A DNA stretch of 64,000 nt from Candidatus Poribacteria bacterium (GCA_028820845.1 JAPPII010000074.1:94434-158433); one strand, 5' to 3'; positions 52,724 through 62,837 are shown, counted from the first letter of the stretch. A program made the numbers and translations. The notes: a model not told the origin generated them from the sequence alone.

Positions 52724-53647
52724 ATGTCCTGGCAGAAATTTCAAGATCTTAGGGTACCCCAAACTACGGATGCCTCAGTTAAACGTAGGTATAGCGTAAC
52801 AACAGATATTCTATCATTTAAACGTTGTCGTCGCCAATACGGACATTTTGTGGTGAGAGGGTATGAACCGGCTCATGCTGTTCAAATTTATTATGGAACA
52901 CTTATTCATCAGGTTTTAGATCGTGCTTATATGCACTATGCTGGATTAAGAGATAAAAAGACAGAAGGTCAAATCCCTAGAGATGAAGATATAGAGTATT
53001 ATTTCAACGAAGTTGATACTGCTTTAAAAATCCGTGGTATTCGTTCGGTTCGCGCGTTCACACACGCAGCAGAGCGCGAGGCAGCTCTAAGACGGCTAAA
53101 AAGATTTAATCAAATTGAGGGATCTGAACTTTATCCCAGAATCAAAGATACTGAGCATCACTTGCAATCCCATCAAGGCGATTACTTGCTTCACGGAACG
53201 GTGGATGTTCTGGCAGATGTCCCAAACTGGCACCCTGGAATGAAAGCAGAAATATGGGATTACAAAGGAGGACACCCACCCGATGATCGTTATTCTGAAG
53301 GATTTCGCCAATACCAATTCCAAATGAGGGTTTATGCAGAACTTTATCGCGAACGCAATGGCGTTTATCCTGAGAAGGCAATTCTTTATTTTTTAGGTGC
53401 ATTAGATGCTGTCGAAGACTCTTCGACTCGCCCATCGAATGCTCTTATTGAGGTTTCATTGGATGAGCAGAGTATCCAAAATGCTTTAGCAGATTTTACT
53501 AACACTGTAAAGAAGATTGAGGATTGCAGGCGAAAAGAGAACTGGCCCGCACCTGACCCTAGTCCAGATGATAATACTTGTAACATTTGCGATATTCGCT
53601 GGAATTGCCCTGCCAGAAAAGGCGAATATCAGATGCGGTATCCATAA
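52724..53647 (+). CDS. Cas4/AddB-like PD-(D/E)XK nuclease with Fe-S cysteines
   Basis: A 307-residue RecB-family nuclease. GTLIHQVLD supplies the motif I His, HGTVDVLAD the Asp (about 161) and EIWDYKGG the Asp-x-Lys (about 178-180), with YQFQMRVYAE the QxxxY-like motif. Four cysteines, Cys35 in FKRCRRQY and Cys286, Cys289, Cys295 in CNICDIRWNC, match the Fe-S cluster of Cas4 and AddB. AGGAGG lies before the ATG, 13 bases after the helicase stop, so both are made together. Confidence 0.88.
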   Translation: MSWQKFQDLRVPQTTDASVKRRYSVTTDILSFKRCRRQYGHFVVRGYEPAHAVQIYYGTLIHQVLDRAYMHYAGLRDKKTEGQIPRDEDIEYYFNEVDTALKIRGIRSVRAFTHAAEREAALRRLKRFNQIEGSELYPRIKDTEHHLQSHQGDYLLHGTVDVLADVPNWHPGMKAEIWDYKGGHPPDDRYSEGFRQYQFQMRVYAELYRERNGVYPEKAILYFLGALDAVEDSSTRPSNALIEVSLDEQSIQNALADFTNTVKKIEDCRRKENWPAPDPSPDDNTCNICDIRWNCPARKGEYQMRYP

Positions 53648-53736
53648 AACTGGGTTGCCTTAGGGACACCGATGTCCTCTCAACAAAATACCTTTTTAGT
53701 GTTCTGAAACCTATCGTTGGGACGGTAATAACAAGT

Positions 53737-55512
53737 ATGTCAAAGATTTCACAATCTAAACCCGAAGAATCTCCAGCAGGACATTTACTAATTTTGGGAT
53801 GTTCTGATGGGAGAATTAAGAATCCCGATTTTAATAAAATCCCCGCATTTATGGTTTATAAGGAGCACAGCTACAAAGTGCTGCAAAAGTTTCTCAGAGA
53901 GAATGGATGGCCTCCTGGTCTTACTATAAAAATTGTTTCTGCAAAACATAAAATCATTGATGCCACAGAGCTCATTGAACCCTACAACGAGTGTTTAGAT
54001 AAAGAGAAGGCAGAAAAGATAGGACCACAAGTCATCCAAAAATTGGAGAAACTTGAACGACCAGAATCTGTTTTCATTAGTATAAATAAAGACCACCGCC
54101 CCGCAATTTCCAGCATTGAGACCTTATTTGATGTTGAAATTGAGTATGCCGAGGGTAGAGGTGGGAAAAAAAAACAACAGCTGAAGGAGTGGCTTCATAA
54201 TTTACCAAATAAGTTCCCTTCCGTCAATTCTCATGAACAATTAGATGAGCGTCCTTATTTGTATTTCTTTCCTGATTGGGGCGATTATGTTTACGAGCCA
54301 TTCTGCCCTGATGAAACAGATGAAAACCGAAAAAAAGAAAATAGGAAATACGCACATGAGATTTTCGAGGATGATCCTCCTTATAACGGCCTACTACTTA
54401 GTCTTGCCCAGTTGCGAACTAAAAATGGGCCTCTCAATGATTTCATGGAAAATTTTCGGGAGAAGATGCAGGTTCCTAAAAAACTTTTGTTGTTTGGAGA
54501 TTGCGGTGCGTTCTCATACATCAAAGAGGAAGCTCCTCCCCTTTCCTGTGAAGATGCAGCCTCTTTTTACAACCAATTTGGTTTTGAATTCGGGGCATCT
54601 GTTGATCACATTCCCATTTCATCATTATCCGTGAAAAAAAGAAAGCAACGAATGAAGTTAACGGCTAAAAATGCCGAAAAGTTTTTTAACATTCATCGGG
54701 ATAAGGATTATGATTTTAAACCAGTCGGTAGTATACAAGGCATCACTCCCGAAGATTACGCTTATTTTGCTAATGAATACATTAAGTGGGGATATAAGCA
54801 TATTGGTTTAGGTGGATTGGTGCGTAGACAAGATTCAGATATTTTAGAAATAGTCGCAGCTGTTCGGGAAGTATTACAAAAGGCTACCCGCGGTAAAAAA
54901 GAAAATATTTGGGTTCACCTTTTTGGTATACTGCGTCCCAAACTTCAACCCATCTTTAGGGAACTCGGTGTTTCCAGTTTTGATAGTGCATCTTACTTGA
55001 GAAAAGCATGGTCCTCTCCAGATAGAAATTATTTAACAGAAGATGGCACATGGTATGGCAGTATCCGAATTCCTTTTAGTACATCAAAAGTGATGCGCGA
55101 AGCTGCGGAATCTAATCCTGAACTTTCTAATGTTAATATGCAAGCAATCGAAGAAAAGTGCCTCTTGAGTCTTAGTCGTTTTAATGATGGGGAGATACCA
55201 GAGAAGGAAGTAAAGAAAATTCTTCAAGACGTTAATAAATATAGTGAGTGTTTTCCCAGAAAAAATTGGCCTCTGCAAAAAAAGTCAAGCAATCATCTCT
55301 GTAAGAAACACGAAAAACTTCGTAAAAAACACGAAGAGTTACTCATGGAACGTCCTTGGGAGAAATGTGAATGTAAAGTATGCCAAGATGCCGGTATTCA
55401 TGTTGTAATTTTCAGAGGAGCAAATAGAAATAGACGTAGGGGATTCCACAATACTTGGGTGTTTTATCACAAAATTTTACATGGACGGCGTAAGAAACCT
55501 TCAAAGAAATAG
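53737..55512 (+). CDS. YaaA/DUF6884-like domain fused to DpdA-type transglycosylase
   Basis: About 591 residues from the ATG at 53737 (a longer frame overlaps the nuclease gene). Residues about 15-160 repeat the YaaA-like pattern of the 49812 protein: LLILGCSDGR, KIVSAKHKII, ELIEPYNECLD, GGKKKQQLKEWL. Residues about 170-591 are a DpdA-like member of the tRNA-guanine transglycosylase family: YFFPDWGDYV, GDCGAFSYI (Asp255), GASVDHIP, GLGGLVRRQ, SSFDSASYLRKA (Asp416) and a zinc site CECKVC (544-549) with His near 571 or 578. DpdA enzymes put preQ0-type bases into DNA. Whether this one acts on DNA or tRNA is not shown; the helicase and nuclease suggest DNA. No preQ0 synthesis genes lie here. Confidence 0.82.
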   Translation: MSKISQSKPEESPAGHLLILGCSDGRIKNPDFNKIPAFMVYKEHSYKVLQKFLRENGWPPGLTIKIVSAKHKIIDATELIEPYNECLDKEKAEKIGPQVIQKLEKLERPESVFISINKDHRPAISSIETLFDVEIEYAEGRGGKKKQQLKEWLHNLPNKFPSVNSHEQLDERPYLYFFPDWGDYVYEPFCPDETDENRKKENRKYAHEIFEDDPPYNGLLLSLAQLRTKNGPLNDFMENFREKMQVPKKLLLFGDCGAFSYIKEEAPPLSCEDAASFYNQFGFEFGASVDHIPISSLSVKKRKQRMKLTAKNAEKFFNIHRDKDYDFKPVGSIQGITPEDYAYFANEYIKWGYKHIGLGGLVRRQDSDILEIVAAVREVLQKATRGKKENIWVHLFGILRPKLQPIFRELGVSSFDSASYLRKAWSSPDRNYLTEDGTWYGSIRIPFSTSKVMREAAESNPELSNVNMQAIEEKCLLSLSRFNDGEIPEKEVKKILQDVNKYSECFPRKNWPLQKKSSNHLCKKHEKLRKKHEELLMERPWEKCECKVCQDAGIHVVIFRGANRNRRRGFHNTWVFYHKILHGRRKKPSKK

Positions 55513-55609
55513 GTTGTTTCAGTCATTAGACCTTAAAGATTGCCATTCATGTGATGTCAATATTGCATGGAAAGGAAATCATTAGTCATTAATTGTTTCC
55601 AGAGGTTAT

Positions 55610-55762
55610 CTATGCGGTCTGCAAATGAATTGGATATTTTAAGACATCTTTGAGGATTAACAGATGCGCCCCACCGACCTCTGTGGAAGGTTCATCAATC
55701 TTCAACTCAGATAGATTTCGGTAGTGCTTCACTAGTTTTACCGCGACGGGTAAGATGCCCAT
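55610..55762 (-). other. Short open frame, probable gene remnant, in the 370-base gap
   Basis: A 50-codon frame (MGILPVAVKLVKHYRNLSE, then a segment with STEVGGAHLLIL) has no ribosome site and a stop directly upstream of the preceding open frame. It may be the tail of a decayed gene. The rest of 55513-55882 has nothing recognisable. Confidence 0.25.
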
Positions 55763-55882
55763 ACGCAAATAGAATACGACTTATGGGTAAGGTTCTCCGA
55801 CAGTCGCGAGTCATTAGCGTTAGGACAGATTGCCAAACCTTCATTAGTTAACCGAAAATCCCCTTTTTTTCAAACTCATGTT

Positions 55883-58800
55883 ATGAAAAAAACTTATATT
55901 TTTTTATTCATAGCTCTTATACTCTATATTGCCTCGACATCAATTTCTGTAGGACAGACACATCCAACGTCGCCGCTCCAGGTGCTTTCGACCACAGTAG
56001 ATACGCTCACGGCACGCTTTGCGTTACCTGAACTTCAAGTAAAGACAAGTGCTCATTCTGCTGAAGACAGTTCTGCAGACCCGATAACCGATATCCGTTT
56101 TGCCGGTGCTAATTGGACGCTTGACGTGGGTAGACCTCGGTTACCTGTCTATGTACAGTGCATTGGGATTCCTCTCGCCGGAACGCCTATCGTTACTGTG
56201 ATTCAGGCGCGCCCGGAAGTAAAAAGTGTTGAAAATGTCCGCGTCACACCCGATGACCCGATTTTTCCAACTTCAACCCCATCGCGCCCTGATTTACAAG
56301 GGTTTTATCCGTCGAAACTGGTAGAAGTTATTCCGAGTGGGCTTGTGCGCAATCAGCGTGTCGCGAGCCTACAAATCAATCCGGTGCAATACAATTCGGC
56401 GACAAAGCAATTAAAGGTCTACACATCTATAACATTCCGTATTGAATTTCCGGGTGCTGTCCCGTTTGCAAAGAATGGCGCGATAGAATCTACCACGCTT
56501 CCGTCCTTCCGCTCTTCTGCTTTTGAAAGTCTCTTTCGGGGAACACTAAGGAACTATGAACAAGCAAAGTCGTGGCGAAACCAGCGACGGATGTCCTATA
56601 GAAGTGCGCCCGGAGCACCAGAATTAACGGCTTCTACCACCTACCGCTTTAAAATTCCAGTTCTTAGAACAGATCTCTATCGTATCACTTATAATAATAT
56701 CAGGGCTGCCGCTGGTATTGAACCAGAGGATATTGATCTGAACACCCTTCGATTAGAAAGTAGCGGACAGAAACAGGGTGTTTACATTTTTGATGACAAT
56801 GAAAACGATAGACTCGATGCAGGCGAACAGGTTGTTTTTTATGGACGGGCATTGTCGGACAACAAATTTACTGACGAAAACGTTTACTGGCTCCATTTTG
56901 CTTTACGAGGTGAGCCTGTTACTGGAGACCTTGAACCGTCCCGTGTGGCAACGCGAGACGCAACACCTCTCACGCCAAACTTAGTAACACCGACTGCCTT
57001 TTTAACGCGCGCCCGTTTTGAAGAGAACGTACATCACGATGTTTTAGCCGGAACCAATATTAAGTCCGAACTTGCTGATCACTATTTCTGGACTCCCTTC
57101 CGTGGTGGAAATATCAACACAAGTCGAAAGGATTTTCCTATAGAACTGCCTGCCGCAGTCCCGCGTCTTGAGATTGATCGCACTGCGACGCTGCGTATTA
57201 AATTCCAAGGGGCTTCCCGCAGAGGCGCAGCCCTCCACCAAGCCCGAATCGCTTTCAATGGGCTTCAACTTGGTAGGATTGAGGAGTGGAAACGCCAAGC
57301 TGCGCCTATTGCAACCCGCAGCATTCCGCAATTACGCATCCACCATAACCAAGTCAATTATATGCGCATTGAGGCACTTGATACCAACAGAACCCCCGCA
57401 GGTTCCTACGATTTCTATCTCGATTGGTATGAACTTGATTATTGGCGAAACTTTCGGGCGGATGCCAACCGTCTTGAATTTAATACAAATACCGAACCTC
57501 GTAACCGCGGCAAGGTCCAATACCGGGTTGAGAACATTTTTGATGAAACAATTGATGTGTATCAACTTGATGAAAAAGGTATTGCGAGTAAACTCATCAA
57601 CGGTGAAATTTCGCGAAGAGGTGCGACTTATCAAATGCTCTTTGAAGATACCGTCAATCTGCATACGCGCTATTTTGTCATAGGGCGTTCTGCCTATCGG
57701 AGTATCAACGCACTCATACCGACACCACCAACCTTGCTGAGGAATCCGTCCAATCAAGTCGACTATGTCGTCATAACGCATCCAACCTTTACGGAGAGCA
57801 TCCAGCCGCTCGTTGAATTCCGGCGCTCGCAAGGCTTAACAACGATGGTGGTTGATATCGGCGACATCTACGATGAATTTAGTGATGGACTCTTCAACCC
57901 ACTGGCTATCCAAAAATTCCTCCGATATGCCTATGATAATTGGCAACAACCCGTCCCAACTTATGTTGTTCTTGTAGGGGATGCCCATTACGATTACAAG
58001 CGTGCTACTGTTGAACTCTACCGTCGAGATCCGTCATTCCGGGGGACCTATAATCTCTATCCAATCTTCGTACCAACATTCCACGGTTGGGCACCTGAAA
58101 GCGGTGAAACTGCCATGGACCAGCGTTTCGTCAATGTGAGTGGCGAAGATCCGCTACCCGATATGCTTATAGGGCGACTCTCCGTTCAAACCACTGAAGA
58201 CCTCGCGACTATGGTTGAGAAAATCATCAATTATGAAAAGAATTTGAGAACGGGATTATGGCAAGGCACATTAATTCAGGTTGCTGATGACAACACAGAC
58301 AACCCTGGCGACGGACTCTTTGAGGTGTCGCGGGATGAACTGGTAGCAGATGTTATACCCGTGGGCTACAACACACGCCAAATCTATCTCCGAAAAATTA
58401 AAAGTCCCGAGCGCACACGCCTCCAGATACGATCTGCCATCAATCAGGGCGCGATCGCAATTGAGTATACAGGACACGGTGGCATTCAGACGTGGGCGGA
58501 TGAATCTATTTTTCGACTTGAAGATGTCGTCGGATTGCGGAACCGATACCTACCCTTTGTTATAACGACAACCTGTCTCAATGGGCAGTTCGATAAACCG
58601 CAACAAGTTGGGAATTTCTGCCTCAGTGAGCAATTCCTATTGGGTGAATACGGTGCTATTGCTACACTCTCGGCGACGCGGTTAACTTATGGCACAGCAA
58701 ACGCTGAGTTTGACATCGATCTCTTTGAGTCCTTGTTCGGGGTCGGGCGCGCTGGGCATCTGGATACCGGGTTTCAGCCCTCGCGAACTGCACCGACTGT

Positions 58801-61800
58801 GGGGCATATTGTTGCCAATGCTAAAATTAGTTTTCTCTCCCGCATTCGGAACACGCAGTGGATTCCCGGCACGGAACAATACACGCTCTTTGGGGATCCA
58901 GCATCTCGTCTCGCACTCCCTGAACTTGATATAAAGGTCGAGTTAGAACGCATTGCGCTCAACGATGGTCACCAGATAGTCATCAAAGCGAACGAAGTAG
59001 GGACAATTGAAAAGACTGGTATTGGTGGAACAGGCGATACAACTTTCACACGCGCCTCCGATTTTAGCACAGAATCACTTTCTGCTTTTGCCGTTTTCGC
59101 AAATAATTTTGACGATGACCCTGGAAATGAGTTAACGCGGCGGATGGGTGGCAGAGTTTGGCAAGGTGAGTATGGAACGATTCGTATTGATGTGCCTAAC
59201 AACGCCCTGCCGGGTGGTGGTGTGGCACGGATCTTCGCTTTTGATGATACGCGCGCCGCTGTTGGAGGTACTCGCTTCTGGGTTGATACACCCGTTGTCC
59301 ACGACATCCGAGAAACGCTTGATATTAAAGTTACTGACACTCTTAATATTAGTGTCCTCGTTGTTGATGATGGCGGACCGGGGGGTATACGGAGCATTGA
59401 GGTCTTATGGGATGATACTGCTACCTTCAAAGACGAAACGATTCCTATGGTTAAAGCACCTGTACCCCTCGGTGATGTGCCCGTGGGTGGGCAGTGGTAT
59501 GAACTCCAAACACCTATTCCACTTCCACAAGGTGGACGACAGATCCGCTACCGAATCCTTGTTACGGATAGGAGTGGAAACAATATTGCCATTCCATCAA
59601 AGATAGAGCGCAACGTCGTTAAGGTACCTGAAGGTCCCAATATCGCAATCGGTACGGACGAAACGAACAAAGCACCGATTCGATATGAGTTTGCTGAAGA
59701 GAAAGATGCCTACCAACTCGTTGCGGAAATTGTTAACATCGGTGGACGACCTGTACGCGCAGATATTGAAGTCGTGTTTGCTGAAGGAAATCCGGATGTA
59801 GAGGGTGATAGTATTATTGATGAAGATGCTAATATTTTGGGTCGCCTAATTATCAAACTTACTGATTGGACAGATGGCACCCATGTTTTGCAGCATGTGA
59901 CTGCAACCTTAGATCTTGACAAGCCCCTCCTGACGGGCGTACATAAAATCTATGTTCTTGCAGATCCAGATGATCCCGCAGTTGAGGATGAAATCCGCGG
60001 CAGCGTTCAAGAATCGCGCCAGTTTGATAACAAACAACACGTCTCGTTTATCGTCAATGAGTTTAGTTATAAACCTCAAGAAGCGTTGACGGCGTTTAGT
60101 TTGGATCGGGTATTTGACATCCATTTCCCCGCGAATGCCCTCGACATCGACGAACAAAGTAAGGCAGGTATCCCACTTTCTGTTTCTTCACAGGCACCCG
60201 TTGCGCCAACCCAACCTGACCTCCAATTCGCACCCATTCCTCGCGTCGCAGCACTCCGCCGCGGTCTCATCCGGCAGGGACCAGAAGTCGCGCAATACTA
60301 TGAACCCAGTTTCCGCGCAGGGATAACAGAACTCGCTAAATCTGCTGAGGTTAAACTTCGTTTCGATGTGAGTGCTTTGGAAGATATTGTGCGAGAGGAG
60401 ACTGCCCTCCGAGATGACACTCCTGCGTTTAAAGCCGCATTAGCCGAAACTGCGGATCAGTTGGCGATTTATGCGTGGCAAGCGGATTTTTCGGCGTGGC
60501 GACGCTTACCCTCCGAAATCCGTTACGTCTCTGAAGGGGAATTTTTGCTTGAAGACTATGTCACACCAACGCAGATGGAGAACGCAAGTGAGCAGAAATT
60601 AGAGGATTCCGCTATCACCGTCAATCCAAATCTTACACCTGCTGGGACGTGGGTGCTGGTCTTTCTGGATTCTTATGAATACGAGGTGTTTCTCCAACGG
60701 AAGGGAGAAACGACTGTCCAGAAACTCGATCAATCTGGTCAATTGGACAATCCGTTCAGAGAGGAAGGCTTCGGTTTAGAATTGCGGATCCCGAGGCAAG
60801 AGAGCACGCCACTTGGAATTAATTACACCTTTGAATTTGCTGATGTTCTTGCTTTTAAAACTGATTATAATCCGAGAGGTGATGTCGTTCTCACTCGCAC
60901 GTGGAATACCAACACCGGGAACGGCAATGCGACAGTGGACGGCAGACGCGGACCCAGAGGCGAATTCATAATTGGGGATTGGTTCATCTTTTTTACTGAA
61001 TCTGAACGCTACGAACTTCGTAATGCCTCCGGCGAACCGTCCTATTATCCGAATGGTGTCAAGATTCGAGGTAAAGTGAACGAACCGATTTATCTTGGGC
61101 ATCTCGGATTAGAACTCCTTGTGACTGCCAGTTCCGAAAGTTTCGCATTTGGCGATAAGATTAAGTTTAGCAGTGCTCAAGTCGGAACGATTACAGCGGA
61201 GGTCAGCGAACTGACACAGTTTAGTCTCATGCGCAGCACCGATACCGAACCACCTGCCTTCAGTCTATGGTTGGATGGTATCCAGCCGCAAACCGGTAGT
61301 GTGATTCCGCCGCGGCCTATCATTTCTATTGTACTCGAAGATGCTAACGGCATTGATATGGACTTCTTTGCTTTTGAGGGAAGAAAGGATGGTGCTCCCT
61401 TTACACCTATCACCGACTATGAGATCCGAATACAGGGAAGGGCGCAAACTGTGCCAATTGATTATCAACCAATTCTCTTCCCGGGTGAGCATACTTTTAA
61501 CATCAGCGCACAAGATTTCAATGGAAACGCCATCGGTGGGGACGAAAAAGTCATCAGTTACAGATTTTTTGTAACCGAGGCTCCTGATCTGACACCGCCT
61601 ACTATTGATATCCAAATCACTGCACTCGGTACAGGTTCAACGCGCGAACCAATTGACGAACCTTTGATAGATGGTGCTGTGCTTACAGAACAACCCCGCT
61701 TTAAAATTACACTCACCGATGATAGTGCGCTTGACGAGACCTCTTTTAATCTCGGTTTTGGAAGTCTGTATGAGACACTTGACCCGTTAGATGCAAGTGA

Positions 61801-62251
61801 TTATACTGAAACCTTCGATCCTGATGCACCAGCGGATGCCGCTATCACTTATGCCCCGGATCTCGCTAACGGTGAGTATCAGTTCCATATTACCGCTGCA
61901 GATACCAGTGAGAACACAGCAGAATTTGTTACGACCTTTGTCTTGAATGAGGAAGTCACACTCAGTGAGGTTTTCAACGTTCCGAATCCGACAGTTGATG
62001 GAAAGACCTTTTTTACATATCACCTCGCACAAGCACCCGACACTGTTACCATCAAGATTTACAGCGTCAGCGGCAGACTCCTTCGTACACTTACCGATGC
62101 AAGTGCCAATCGTGGTGTCAACGAAACCTATTGGGATGGTAGGGATGAAACAGGGGTGCGGTGTGCCAATGGTGTATACTTCTATCGTGTTATTGCCCAC
62201 ACGGAAAATGGAAAAATCGAGCAGATCGGGAAGTTAGCCATTTTGCGTTGA
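55883..62251 (+). CDS. Gingipain-family (C25) secreted protein with FlgD-like C-terminal domain
   Basis: A 2122-residue exported protein. A signal peptide (to about SVGQ) is followed by an N-terminal beta region like the PorU/gingipain propeptide, a caspase-like C25 domain (about 620-1000) with the dyad His865 in YTGHGGIQTW and Cys898 in TTTCLNGQF, then several Ig/CARDB-like beta domains, and a final FlgD Ig-like domain (VTIKIYSVSGRLLRTL, NGVYFYRVIA). The end resembles type IX secretion sorting domains. It is about twice the length of PorU. It may be a cell-surface peptidase or sortase. No other T9SS genes lie here. Confidence 0.88.
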   Translation: MKKTYIFLFIALILYIASTSISVGQTHPTSPLQVLSTTVDTLTARFALPELQVKTSAHSAEDSSADPITDIRFAGANWTLDVGRPRLPVYVQCIGIPLAGTPIVTVIQARPEVKSVENVRVTPDDPIFPTSTPSRPDLQGFYPSKLVEVIPSGLVRNQRVASLQINPVQYNSATKQLKVYTSITFRIEFPGAVPFAKNGAIESTTLPSFRSSAFESLFRGTLRNYEQAKSWRNQRRMSYRSAPGAPELTASTTYRFKIPVLRTDLYRITYNNIRAAAGIEPEDIDLNTLRLESSGQKQGVYIFDDNENDRLDAGEQVVFYGRALSDNKFTDENVYWLHFALRGEPVTGDLEPSRVATRDATPLTPNLVTPTAFLTRARFEENVHHDVLAGTNIKSELADHYFWTPFRGGNINTSRKDFPIELPAAVPRLEIDRTATLRIKFQGASRRGAALHQARIAFNGLQLGRIEEWKRQAAPIATRSIPQLRIHHNQVNYMRIEALDTNRTPAGSYDFYLDWYELDYWRNFRADANRLEFNTNTEPRNRGKVQYRVENIFDETIDVYQLDEKGIASKLINGEISRRGATYQMLFEDTVNLHTRYFVIGRSAYRSINALIPTPPTLLRNPSNQVDYVVITHPTFTESIQPLVEFRRSQGLTTMVVDIGDIYDEFSDGLFNPLAIQKFLRYAYDNWQQPVPTYVVLVGDAHYDYKRATVELYRRDPSFRGTYNLYPIFVPTFHGWAPESGETAMDQRFVNVSGEDPLPDMLIGRLSVQTTEDLATMVEKIINYEKNLRTGLWQGTLIQVADDNTDNPGDGLFEVSRDELVADVIPVGYNTRQIYLRKIKSPERTRLQIRSAINQGAIAIEYTGHGGIQTWADESIFRLEDVVGLRNRYLPFVITTTCLNGQFDKPQQVGNFCLSEQFLLGEYGAIATLSATRLTYGTANAEFDIDLFESLFGVGRAGHLDTGFQPSRTAPTVGHIVANAKISFLSRIRNTQWIPGTEQYTLFGDPASRLALPELDIKVELERIALNDGHQIVIKANEVGTIEKTGIGGTGDTTFTRASDFSTESLSAFAVFANNFDDDPGNELTRRMGGRVWQGEYGTIRIDVPNNALPGGGVARIFAFDDTRAAVGGTRFWVDTPVVHDIRETLDIKVTDTLNISVLVVDDGGPGGIRSIEVLWDDTATFKDETIPMVKAPVPLGDVPVGGQWYELQTPIPLPQGGRQIRYRILVTDRSGNNIAIPSKIERNVVKVPEGPNIAIGTDETNKAPIRYEFAEEKDAYQLVAEIVNIGGRPVRADIEVVFAEGNPDVEGDSIIDEDANILGRLIIKLTDWTDGTHVLQHVTATLDLDKPLLTGVHKIYVLADPDDPAVEDEIRGSVQESRQFDNKQHVSFIVNEFSYKPQEALTAFSLDRVFDIHFPANALDIDEQSKAGIPLSVSSQAPVAPTQPDLQFAPIPRVAALRRGLIRQGPEVAQYYEPSFRAGITELAKSAEVKLRFDVSALEDIVREETALRDDTPAFKAALAETADQLAIYAWQADFSAWRRLPSEIRYVSEGEFLLEDYVTPTQMENASEQKLEDSAITVNPNLTPAGTWVLVFLDSYEYEVFLQRKGETTVQKLDQSGQLDNPFREEGFGLELRIPRQESTPLGINYTFEFADVLAFKTDYNPRGDVVLTRTWNTNTGNGNATVDGRRGPRGEFIIGDWFIFFTESERYELRNASGEPSYYPNGVKIRGKVNEPIYLGHLGLELLVTASSESFAFGDKIKFSSAQVGTITAEVSELTQFSLMRSTDTEPPAFSLWLDGIQPQTGSVIPPRPIISIVLEDANGIDMDFFAFEGRKDGAPFTPITDYEIRIQGRAQTVPIDYQPILFPGEHTFNISAQDFNGNAIGGDEKVISYRFFVTEAPDLTPPTIDIQITALGTGSTREPIDEPLIDGAVLTEQPRFKITLTDDSALDETSFNLGFGSLYETLDPLDASDYTETFDPDAPADAAITYAPDLANGEYQFHITAADTSENTAEFVTTFVLNEEVTLSEVFNVPNPTVDGKTFFTYHLAQAPDTVTIKIYSVSGRLLRTLTDASANRGVNETYWDGRDETGVRCANGVYFYRVIAHTENGKIEQIGKLAILR

Positions 62252-62278
62252 ATGGTTATTAGTTGTTAGTTGTTGGTT

Positions 62279-62310
62279 AAAGAGGTTTCTGATTAGCAGA
62301 AAACCTCTTT
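62279..62310. terminator. Bidirectional terminator
   Basis: AAAGAGGTTT (62279-62288) and AAACCTCTTT (62301-62310) form a 10-base stem, extended by CTG/CAG. It lies between the convergent C25 and NIPSNAP genes and can serve both. Confidence 0.8.
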
Positions 62311-62338
62311 GCTGACCGTTTCCGATTGCTGGCTGCCA

Positions 62339-62668
62339 CTAACGCAACGGCGAATAATCCGTGGGTTCAATAATCTTGGAACTCGCCACGTTTACCAAGG
62401 GTCCACCAACTTCCGTCAAGCGTTTCGCATTTTGCCACTCTGGATCAGCGATAAACGCGTCCCACGCTCTCTGATAGTGTCCTAAATCCTCAAAAGCGAG
62501 CATATAGATGAGTTCGGTTGTCGTCGCCTCACCAATAGCCGTCTCCCAAAATCCGATAACCTTCATACCGTGCTTTTCAAACAGTGGAATCGTAATGTTT
62601 GCGAACCGGTCATTCAGATTTTTCATCTTTCCCGGCACAACCTGATAGGTGCGCAATTCATAAATCAT
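62339..62668 (-). CDS. NIPSNAP-family protein
   Basis: A 109-residue ferredoxin-like domain protein: MIYELRTYQVVPGKM, FEKHGMKVIGFWET, TTELIYMLAFEDL and WDAFIADPEWQ. The NIPSNAP family has no settled bacterial function. AAGGA lies before the ATG. It precedes no clear operon partner; the RraA-like gene is upstream on the same strand. Confidence 0.87.
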   Translation of the reverse strand: MIYELRTYQVVPGKMKNLNDRFANITIPLFEKHGMKVIGFWETAIGEATTTELIYMLAFEDLGHYQRAWDAFIADPEWQNAKRLTEVGGPLVNVASSKIIEPTDYSPLR

Positions 62669-62837
62669 CTTTTTAATTTTCCTTGCGATTCGTTCAGACG
62701 GGTTTTACGAAGAACATCCATCTCCGTATATCCAGCCTGGCCCGTTAGTTGAGCTTACGCGCTTTTCTAAAGAATTGAAGTTGCTCTCTTTAATTTTTTC
62801 TTGGACGGTGTCCCCGTATCTCTGTCCAATCTATTGG

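Noticed and set aside
53587..53736. Longer N-terminus for the DpdA-like protein
   Set aside because: The extra 50 residues overlap the nuclease gene end, and show no domain; ATG 53737 fits the domain start.
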